Shown: positions 1 through 4,536 of the stretch, piece by piece | Numbering within the stretch: position 1 is the first letter of the stretch | Layout: each line of letters begins with the position of its first letter | Assembly: GCA_022759065.1 (NCBI GenBank) | Contig: JAEMPZ010000209.1 | Coordinates: forward strand, 1-5,634 | Origin: Acidobacteriota bacterium | GTDB lineage: Bacteria; Acidobacteriota; UBA4820; DSQY01 | Reading direction: 5' to 3' | Length of the DNA: 5,634 nucleotides | Made by a program: the position numbers and the translations under genes | The notes under the pieces: generated by a model | What the model saw: the letters and a program-made list of their open reading frames with translations, nothing else | The model's database searches: none | What the model was told of the DNA's origin: nothing

Positions 1-146
1 GGCTGGTTTAATTCAACGCCGGGCGCAATCTTTGCCTTCATCCATCATCCTTCATCTCTCATCTGTTCTTCGTGCCCTTCGTGCCTTTGTGGTGAACTTC
101 TTTCCGCCGCGGCTTTTGCTCCCTCATCTATCATCTGCCTCCATGG

Positions 147-155
147 TGATATACT
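147..155 (+). promoter_or_regulatory. Extended -10 promoter for the M24 peptidase gene
   Basis: TGATATACT is a TGN extension followed by TATACT, a 5/6 match to the sigma-70 -10 box. No recognisable -35 lies 16-18 nt upstream, as is tolerated for extended -10 promoters. Transcription would begin near 161-163, giving a leader of about 29 nt that contains the ribosome binding site at 181-185. This position also argues against translation starting further upstream at 32. Confidence 0.45.
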
Positions 156-180
156 TGTCAAGGCGCGGTGGCGCGCGGTG

Positions 181-185
181 GGAGG
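181..185 (+). promoter_or_regulatory. Ribosome binding site fixing the M24 start
   Basis: GGAGG lies 5 nt before ATG at 191. It is the only good Shine-Dalgarno sequence among the in-frame starts between 32 and 191, so it decides the start. Confidence 0.75.
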
Positions 186-190
186 AAAAC

Positions 191-1402
191 ATGGCTCGCG
201 ATCTGGCTTCCAAGGAAATCATTTCACAAAAGCTTGAACAGGCGACGGGCGAATTGAAGGCGATGGGCGCCGACCTTTGGGTAACCTTCGTGCAGGAGAC
301 AAGCTCGGGCGCCGAACGGGTCTTCTCGTACATTTCACCCGGAAACCTGACGTGGGAGAGCGCGATTCTCGTGAGGCCGTCGGGCGAAAGGACGGTCATC
401 TGCGGCAAGTTCGACCAGCAGGATTTCGAGGAGTCGGGGCTCTTCACCAAGGTCATAACGTTCGTGCAGGATTTCAAGGAGCCTTTCCTCGACTACTTGC
501 GCAAGGAGACGCCGCGCAAAGTGGCTGTGAACTTTTCCCTCAACGACCCTAGCGCCGACGGCATTCCCCACGGCCGTTTCTTGCAGCTTGAGTCAATGCT
601 GCGCCAGGTTTCGCCTGACGTGGAGATCGTTTCCGCCGAGCCCATAATCGCCGCGCTGATTTCAAAAAAGTCGCCACTCGAACTGGCTGCGATCCAGGAG
701 GCCGTGGACCACACCGTCGCGATCTTCCAGGAGATTCACGCCTTCTTGAAACCGGGAAAGACCGAAAAAGAGGTTTACGACTTCATAAACGGCCGCATTA
801 AAGCGCGCGGCCTCACGCCGAGCTTCGAGACGCTCGTCTTCGCCGGCGACCGCGGCGCCGGGATGGGACACGGGACGGCCGGTGACAATCCGCTGAAGCC
901 GGGCGATCTCGTCCACGTTGACATGGGGGTCTTCGTCCGCGGCTACGCCTCGGACATGCAGCGCACGTGGTACATCCTGAAGCCAGGCGAAACTTCCCCC
1001 CCCGAGCCGGCGAAGCGCGGCTTCGCGGTGATCGCCGAGGCCATCGAAAAAAGCAGGGCGGCGCTGAAGCCTGGCGTCAAGGGCGTGGACATTGACGCCA
1101 TTTCCCGAGGCCACATAACCGGCGCCGGGTTCCCCGAGTACCCCCACGCTCTCGGCCATCAGGTTGGACGAAACGTCCACGACGGCGGCGCGCTTCTGGG
1201 CCCGGCATGGGCGCGATACCGCAACACCCCCTTCACCCCCGTCGAAGAGGGAATGATCTTCACGCTGGAACCCTCTCTCAGCGTCGAGGGGTTCGGAGCC
1301 GTGGGCATAGAGGAAGACGTCCTCGTCACCCCGTCTGGCGGCAAGTTCCTCGCCCCCCCGCAGCGCGAGCTGTGGACGATCGGGGGGGCAGTTAGGAGTT
1401 AG
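191..1402 (+). CDS. M24 family metallopeptidase (Xaa-Pro aminopeptidase/dipeptidase type)
   Basis: A 403-residue cytoplasmic peptidase with no signal peptide or membrane segment. Residues 1 to about 155 form a creatinase-type N-terminal domain; about 162-395 form the pita-bread catalytic domain. All five expected metal ligands are visible: D244 and D255 (in VHVDMGVFVRGYASD), H323 (HALGHQVG), E360 (TLEP) and E375 (GIEED). The likely proton-shuttle histidines are H227 (GMGHGT) and H330. Proteins of this family typically use two divalent metal ions to cleave Xaa-Pro bonds; exact specificity, or a non-peptidase creatinase-like activity, cannot be told from sequence. The start at 191 is chosen for its GGAGG site. 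The 53-residue extension back to 32 is repeat DNA. The last residues (VRS) and the TAG stop are read from the GTTAGGA repeat that follows. Runs of C8 (996-1003), C7 (1353-1359) and G7 (1382-1388) lie inside the gene, which is nevertheless open throughout. It has its own promoter and appears to be transcribed alone. Confidence 0.9.
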   Translation: MARDLASKEIISQKLEQATGELKAMGADLWVTFVQETSSGAERVFSYISPGNLTWESAILVRPSGERTVICGKFDQQDFEESGLFTKVITFVQDFKEPFLDYLRKETPRKVAVNFSLNDPSADGIPHGRFLQLESMLRQVSPDVEIVSAEPIIAALISKKSPLELAAIQEAVDHTVAIFQEIHAFLKPGKTEKEVYDFINGRIKARGLTPSFETLVFAGDRGAGMGHGTAGDNPLKPGDLVHVDMGVFVRGYASDMQRTWYILKPGETSPPEPAKRGFAVIAEAIEKSRAALKPGVKGVDIDAISRGHITGAGFPEYPHALGHQVGRNVHDGGALLGPAWARYRNTPFTPVEEGMIFTLEPSLSVEGFGAVGIEEDVLVTPSGGKFLAPPQRELWTIGGAVRS

Positions 1403-1530
1403 GAGTTAGGAGTTAGGAGTTAAGGTGCTCATTATTATTTCAACAACTCATAACTCTCGACTCAACACTCGCCTTTCGCTCTCCTCACTCTTCACTCTTA
1501 ACTCTTAACCCTTAACTCTTAACTCTCAAC
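1391..1530. repeat. Heptad inverted repeat, GTTAGGA arm and AACTCTT arm
   Basis: The left arm has four perfect tandem GTTAGGA units (1391-1418) and a fifth variant, GTTAAGG. The right arm runs in 7-nt steps (CACTCTT twice at 1486-1499, then AACTCTT, AACCCTT, AACTCTT, AACTCTC and AAC to 1530). Bases 1391-1425 pair with 1496-1530: by hand count 28 Watson-Crick pairs, 5 G-T pairs and 2 mismatches. The intervening 1445-1479 keeps a degenerate AACTC 7-nt rhythm. The left arm overlaps the 3' end of the peptidase gene. The hairpin could act as a transcription end or 3' stabiliser on the + strand, where the G-T pairs become G-U, but no U-tract follows. Confidence 0.85.
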
Positions 1531-1537
1531 GCCCCCC

Positions 1538-1566
1538 TTGCATCTTTCCCTTTCGGGGCATAGATT
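1538..1566 (+). promoter_or_regulatory. Possible weak sigma-70 promoter for the HD-GYP gene
   Basis: TTGCAT (1538-1543) and TAGATT (1561-1566) are separated by exactly 17 nt, matching the -35 and -10 boxes at 3/6 and 4/6. Transcription would start near 1573, only a few bases before the GGAGG site at 1576. The spacing is right but the boxes are weak, so this is tentative. Confidence 0.25.
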
Positions 1567-1575
1567 AAAGGCGTT

Positions 1576-1580
1576 GGAGG
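1576..1580 (+). promoter_or_regulatory. Ribosome binding site fixing the HD-GYP start
   Basis: GGAGG ends 5 nt before ATG at 1586. The competing TTG at 1538 is preceded only by a C-run and the end of the repeat, with no Shine-Dalgarno match, so 1586 is preferred. Confidence 0.7.
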
Positions 1581-1585
1581 CGAGG

Positions 1586-3157
1586 ATGTGGGACAAGGAG
1601 CTTTCTTGGATTCGCGGTTTCGCTCGCGATCTTGAGGCTCGCCCCGCTCTTCCAGAGGCCAGCCCGGAGGATTTGGAGGAACATTCGCGTCAGGTCGTGC
1701 ACCTTCAAGACCTATTCTCGCTTTTAGCTTCCCTTCCTGCTAGCCGGCGCCCTGAGATCTCCGCCTGGGACGACGAGGTGGCTCCGCTCTGGCGGCGCCT
1801 TTTCGCCAAGGGCGACGATATTGACAGGTACGTGCTTGGGGACCTGTGGGCATCCATTCTGATGGACTCCGGGGAGATCGAGCGCGCGACGCGCGCCCTT
1901 GTAGGCGTCGTGGCGTCCGCGCGGAACTTTTACCTTTTTGACGAGGGGCTGGCCCGGTGCCAGGAGGCAAGAGAACTCTGCGCCGGCAAGTCAATCGTGC
2001 CTCTAGCGCAACTCATCAACGTCGAGGGTTCCATTCACTCGATTCAAGGCGATTTCGAGGCGGCGGAGCGTTCCTACAATGACGCATTGGCCATGGCCAT
2101 GCCGCTTGATGATAAGGATTTTCAAATTTGGATAGGCGCCACCAAGAGCGACTTCCTTTCTCAGGAGCAGTTCAACCTGATCGAAACCTGGCTGGAGAAG
2201 GCCGAAACGGCCCCGCCCTCCGAAAGAAACTTGTTGGCCGAACAAGTCCGGAGCAAGCTTGCCGCCCTCGATGCCATGCGGTTAAGCGCTGGATTCAGCC
2301 GTTTCCGCTCGGTGTCCGTGGCTCAGCTCGCCATTGTGGAGAGGGACTTCGCGAAGGCCCGCCAGGCGCTCCTCTCCCTTGGCGAGGCTGATAACATCGT
2401 TGAAGGCCCGTACAAGTATCCGCTACTGACCGTCCGCTGCCGCCTCGAATCACGCATCTGCCAACTGGAGGGCGACTGGCCGGGCGCGTACGAGTGGGTC
2501 CGCGGGGCGCTCAAGGAGGGGTTGCGGCACGCTTTTCCGACCGAAGAGCAAATGGTTCTGGCAGAGGCGCTCAAGGTGCTCAAAGGGCTCGGCGCCTCGC
2601 GCCAATCTCGCCCTGAAGCCGGCCTCGTTTCCGACCTGGTCCAACTTTTAGAGGACAAGGACTGGTACACGGGGCGCTCCCACTCGCAAAGCGTCGGCGC
2701 GCTGGCCCGCAGGGTTGGAGAGGTTCTAAACCACGCTTTTGAGACTGCCATGGACCTGGGCCGCCTTAACATGGCGGGGCTTCTCCACGACATCGGAAAA
2801 CTGCGCTGCCCATGGTCTCTTTTGAACAAGATCGGGCCCATTACGCCGAGGGAACGAGCCCTTCTGCACCAGCATTCGGAGCACGGCGCGGCCATCTTGA
2901 GAACCATCGGCATGGATGACATAGCCGCCATCGTCGAGCAGCACCACGAAACCATGAACGGCTCGGGATATCCAAAAGGCGTCCCCCCCAAACCCATGGG
3001 CGCGGTAGTGGCGGTCTGCGACGTATACGAGGCCTCTGTCACGCCTAACCGAAGATATAAGGAACCAAAGGCTCCAGAAGCGATCATCGAGGAATTGAAA
3101 ACCCTCTCTGGAATCCTCTACTGGCCTCCAGCGGTGGAGGCCCTCGCCCGCCTGTGA
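1586..3157 (+). CDS. HD-GYP domain protein with N-terminal TPR-like helical region
   Basis: A 523-residue, probably cytoplasmic protein. Residues 1 to about 340 are helical with TPR-like hairpins (about 145-171 with GDFEAAERSYNDAL; about 245-270; about 285-315) and would be a protein-binding or sensory module. Residues about 350-523 are an HD-GYP domain: H366, the HD pair H401-D402 in LLHDIGK, H430 in the HSEHG segment (where HP is usual), HHE at 453-455, GYP at 461-463, and D479 in AVCDVYEA. The family hydrolyses cyclic di-GMP through a bi- or trinuclear metal site. All main ligands are present, so activity is plausible but not proven. In the consensus HHExxDGxGYP, the D is N458 here. There is no receiver, PAS, GAF or transmembrane segment. 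The ATG at 1586 is preferred over TTG at 1538, which would add 16 residues. The gene stands alone between two heptad repeats. A metal-dependent HD hydrolase with another substrate remains possible. Confidence 0.9.
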   Translation: MWDKELSWIRGFARDLEARPALPEASPEDLEEHSRQVVHLQDLFSLLASLPASRRPEISAWDDEVAPLWRRLFAKGDDIDRYVLGDLWASILMDSGEIERATRALVGVVASARNFYLFDEGLARCQEARELCAGKSIVPLAQLINVEGSIHSIQGDFEAAERSYNDALAMAMPLDDKDFQIWIGATKSDFLSQEQFNLIETWLEKAETAPPSERNLLAEQVRSKLAALDAMRLSAGFSRFRSVSVAQLAIVERDFAKARQALLSLGEADNIVEGPYKYPLLTVRCRLESRICQLEGDWPGAYEWVRGALKEGLRHAFPTEEQMVLAEALKVLKGLGASRQSRPEAGLVSDLVQLLEDKDWYTGRSHSQSVGALARRVGEVLNHAFETAMDLGRLNMAGLLHDIGKLRCPWSLLNKIGPITPRERALLHQHSEHGAAILRTIGMDDIAAIVEQHHETMNGSGYPKGVPPKPMGAVVAVCDVYEASVTPNRRYKEPKAPEAIIEELKTLSGILYWPPAVEALARL

Positions 3158-3161
3158 GGGC
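3123..3161 (+). other. Two overlapping, mutually exclusive hairpins at the end of the HD-GYP gene
   Basis: GGCCTCCA (3123-3130) pairs perfectly with TGGAGGCC (3135-3142) around a 4-nt loop. GCCCTC (3140-3145) pairs with GAGGGC (3156-3161) around a 10-nt loop that contains part of the TGA stop region. They share 3140-3142, so only one can form at a time. No U-tract follows, so a role as intrinsic terminator is uncertain; codon constraint or 3'-end stabilisation are alternatives. Confidence 0.35.
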
Positions 3162-3164
3162 AAG

Positions 3165-3304
3165 GATGAAGGATAAATAAAGTGACTGGTGACTGGTGAC
3201 TGGTGACTGGTGACTGGTGGCCGGTCGCGGAGAAATAAGCGTGGCGCGATCTTGCGTCTTTCACTAATCACCAATCACCCAATCACTGATCACTAGTCAA
3301 TCAC
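3165..3304. repeat. Heptad inverted repeat, GTGACTG arm and degenerate CAC arm
   Basis: A short GGATGAA/GGATAAA pair (3164-3177) shares 10 bases with the reverse complement of 47-56. It is followed by five perfect tandem GTGACTG units (3182-3216) and two decayed ones (GTGGCCG, GTCGCGG). The right arm at 3262-3304 is CACTAAT, CACCAAT, CACCCAAT, CACTGAT, CACTAGT, CAATCAC: the complement with point changes and small indels. Inside the arms, GGTCGCG (3223-3229) pairs with CGCGATC (3245-3251), with one G-T pair. Unlike the element at 1391, its mismatches are a mix of G-T and C-A, so they do not favour an RNA from one strand. Confidence 0.85.
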
Positions 3305-3317
3305 GAGCCAAAAGCTA

Positions 3318-3326
3318 TGCTAAAAT
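3318..3326 (+). promoter_or_regulatory. Extended -10 promoter for proline dehydrogenase
   Basis: TGCTAAAAT is a TGN extension plus TAAAAT (5/6 to the -10 consensus). No good -35 is present, and that position falls in the right arm of the heptad repeat. The predicted start near 3332-3333 falls at the base of the hairpin at 3331-3361, giving a leader of about 50 nt. Confidence 0.5.
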
Positions 3327-3330
3327 GAAG

Positions 3331-3361
3331 CCGGCGCGAAGGAGCGTCTCCTTCCCGCCGG
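3331..3361 (+). promoter_or_regulatory. GC-rich 5'-UTR hairpin before proline dehydrogenase
   Basis: Bases 3331-3344 pair with 3348-3361 around a CGT loop: 13 of 14 pairs, with one C-C mismatch (3337/3355). The 3' strand CTCCTT is anti-Shine-Dalgarno-like and the 5' strand AAGGAG is Shine-Dalgarno-like, yet the real ribosome site lies 10 nt further on. Since transcription probably starts at its base, the likely role is 5'-end protection of the mRNA or translational control. There is no U-tract, so it is not a normal terminator. Confidence 0.6.
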
Positions 3362-3370
3362 ACAAATATG

Positions 3371-3377
3371 AAGGGGG
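3371..3377 (+). promoter_or_regulatory. Ribosome binding site fixing the proline dehydrogenase start
   Basis: AAGGGGG lies 5 nt before ATG at 3383. The in-frame ATG at 3368 overlaps this region and has only hairpin sequence upstream, so 3383 is the better start. Confidence 0.65.
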
Positions 3378-3382
3378 TTGGA

Positions 3383-4282
3383 ATGTCATTCAGAAAAGCG
3401 GTGGCAAACGCAATACCGGGAAGGCTGGTGCGAGTTTTCGCGGCGCCATACGTCGCGGGCGATTCCCTTGAAAAGGGCCTCGCTGCGACCGACAAGCTTT
3501 ATCAGGAACGACGGTTGATGAGCACGCTGGACGTCCTGGGCGAAGCGGAGAAGACGAAGGACAAGGTCACCAAGGCGGTGGAGGTTTACCACCGGGCGCT
3601 CGAGGCGTTGAAGGAACGGCCCTACTCAACGCTCTCCATCAAGCCTGGCCATTTTGGCTACTACGTTGACCCCGATTTTTGCTACGCCAACATTGAAGGG
3701 CTCGCGAAGGCGTGCCAGAGCGCGGGGCGTGGCCTCACGATTGACATGGAGGACACCGACCTCACCGACTGGACGCTCGCTACCTACAAGTCGCTAAAGC
3801 CAAAGTATCCCGTGCTCGGAACGGTCCTTCAGTCGAGGCTTTACAGGACCGAAAAGGACATTGACATGCTTGACGGGCTTTCGGCCCACATCCGGCTTTG
3901 CATCGGCATCTACAACGTCCCGCGCTCTCTCGCCTATACGCGCAAGCGCGACATGAAGGAAAACCTCCTGAAGCTTCTTCGCAAGCTCGTGGAGCGAGGC
4001 CACTACGTCTGCGTCGGCACCCACGATACCGACTACATCGCGAAGGCCCGCGCGATCCTCGAGGAGATGAAGGTCCCCAAGGACCGTTGCGAATTTCAGA
4101 TGCTCCTCGGCGTTCCGCGCGACGCTGTCCAAAAGCAGCTCGTGGATGCCGGTTATACGATGAGGCTCTACGTGCCCTTCGCCGAGGACTGGGACGACGC
4201 CATCGCCTATCTTCGACGCCGCATGGTCGAGGGCCCTTCTATAACGGCGCTGGTCCTTAAGAATCTTTTGAAGAGGCATTAA
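3383..4282 (+). CDS. Proline dehydrogenase, short monofunctional FAD-dependent type
   Basis: A 299-residue protein of the PRODH TIM-barrel family, the usual length for the monofunctional bacterial enzyme, which oxidises L-proline to pyrroline-5-carboxylate and passes electrons through FAD to quinone. Barrel strands and motifs in order: TLDVLGEA (48-55), SIKP with substrate-site K87 (85-88), DMED (121-124), VLQSRLYRT (148-156), RLCIGIY (171-177), THD (213-215), FQMLLGVP (238-245), LYVPFAEDW (262-270) and YLRRRM (276-281), whose paired arginines bind the proline carboxylate in the family. One oddity is that RLCIGIY has isoleucine where the family motif RLVKGAY has lysine. No pyrroline-5-carboxylate dehydrogenase gene is adjacent and no such domain is fused, unlike PutA. 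ATG 3383 is chosen for its AAGGGGG site; starting at 3368 would add five residues. Its own extended -10 and hairpin leader suggest independent control. Confidence 0.88.
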   Translation: MSFRKAVANAIPGRLVRVFAAPYVAGDSLEKGLAATDKLYQERRLMSTLDVLGEAEKTKDKVTKAVEVYHRALEALKERPYSTLSIKPGHFGYYVDPDFCYANIEGLAKACQSAGRGLTIDMEDTDLTDWTLATYKSLKPKYPVLGTVLQSRLYRTEKDIDMLDGLSAHIRLCIGIYNVPRSLAYTRKRDMKENLLKLLRKLVERGHYVCVGTHDTDYIAKARAILEEMKVPKDRCEFQMLLGVPRDAVQKQLVDAGYTMRLYVPFAEDWDDAIAYLRRRMVEGPSITALVLKNLLKRH

Positions 4283-4283
4283 G

Positions 4284-4323
4284 CTCGTCGGTTGAAGCGG
4301 CACGCTGGCCGCGGATGGACGAG
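4284..4323 (+). terminator. Possible imperfect terminator hairpin after proline dehydrogenase
   Basis: CTCGTC (4284-4289) pairs with GACGAG (4318-4323), enclosing an internal loop and a second stem, GCGGC (4297-4301) with GCCGC (4308-4312). It begins two bases after the TAA stop. No U-run follows, only GAGAAAAG in the mRNA sense, so the assignment is weak. Confidence 0.3.
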
Positions 4324-4327
4324 AAAA

Positions 4328-4516
4328 GTATGAAGTATGAAGGCGGAAGCGTGAAGAGTTAGGGGTTAGGAGTTAGGGGTTATGAGTTGTTGTACCGTTA
4401 TTTTTTTAACTCAAAACTCAAAACTCAAAACTTATAACCCCCTCTTGTTCGCGTCACGTCTCACGCCCTTCAACCTTCATAATTCATACTTCAACCTTGC
4501 TCTTCACAGCCTTCTT
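4328..4516. repeat. Nested heptad inverted repeat (GTATGAA outer, GTTAGGR inner)
   Basis: Outer arms: GTATGAA twice, GGCGGAA, GCGTGAA (4328-4355) against 7-nt steps TCACGTC, TCACGCC, CTTCAAC, CTTCATA, ATTCATA, CTTCAAC and on to about 4516. Bases 4328-4342 match the complement of 4475-4489 at 14 of 15 positions. Inner arms: GTTAGGG, GTTAGGA, GTTAGGG, GTTATGA (4358-4385) against AACTCAA three times, AACTTAT, AACCCCC (4408-4442). The best inner stem is 4376-4388 with 4429-4441 (12 pairs plus one G-T). A T7 run (4401-4407) sits in the loop. The inner unit matches the element at 1391. The array ends about 10 nt before the next ribosome binding site; a CATAAT at 4478-4483 inside it could serve as a weak -10 for the next gene. 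Confidence 0.8.
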
Positions 4517-4525
4517 GAAAGTCAT

Positions 4526-4531
4526 AAGGAG
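4526..4531 (+). promoter_or_regulatory. Ribosome binding site of the MDR oxidoreductase
   Basis: AAGGAG ends 5 nt before ATG at 4537, a near-ideal Shine-Dalgarno site that supports this start. Confidence 0.7.
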
Positions 4532-4536
4532 CGCGC

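Larger units (their letters stand above)
1..190. repeat. Intergenic leader with CATC-type heptads and a 9-bp direct repeat
   Basis: Bases 36-63 read as 7-nt steps (CTTCATC, CATCATC, CTTCATC, TCTCATC). They are followed by a 9-bp direct repeat CTTCGTGCC at 68-76 and 77-85, then TTTGTGGTGAA. Two more CATCT steps lie at 123-136. The strand is strongly pyrimidine-rich and looks like the right-hand arm of an inverted repeat whose left arm would lie before the window. ATCCTTCATC at 47-56 is the exact reverse complement of 3165-3174, so the same unit occurs in two gaps. An open frame runs through this stretch from 32 into the peptidase, but it is a translated repeat with no ribosome binding site. 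Bases 1-30 show nothing recognisable. Confidence 0.6.

Noticed and set aside
32..190. A 53-residue N-terminal extension of the peptidase starting at 32
   Set aside because: It translates pyrimidine-rich repeat DNA, has no ribosome binding site, lies upstream of a good extended -10 at 147-155, and is absent from the family's domain layout.
662..1180. A 172-codon antisense open frame inside the peptidase gene
   Set aside because: It overlaps the conserved catalytic domain, shows no motif, and has composition typical of a shadow frame.
1391..1530. Classical intrinsic terminator
   Set aside because: The stem is very long with a loop of about 70 nt and there is no U-tract after the right arm. 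It may still end transcripts, but it does not meet the usual form.
1538..1585. TTG start adding 16 residues to the HD-GYP protein
   Set aside because: It has no Shine-Dalgarno sequence and abuts the repeat and a C-run. ATG 1586 has GGAGG at ideal spacing.
2323..3087. A 254-codon antisense open frame inside the HD-GYP gene
   Set aside because: The opposite strand encodes clear HD-GYP motifs. The antisense product is Ser/Arg-rich with no recognisable domain, typical of a GC-rich shadow frame.
3182..3304. CRISPR array
   Set aside because: The units are 7 nt, directly adjacent with no spacers, and arranged as inverted arms. No cas gene is present.
1391..4516. Insertion sequence or transposon remnants
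   Set aside because: There is no transposase frame, no target-site duplication that I could identify, and the arms are low-complexity tandem units rather than terminal inverted repeats of a known family.
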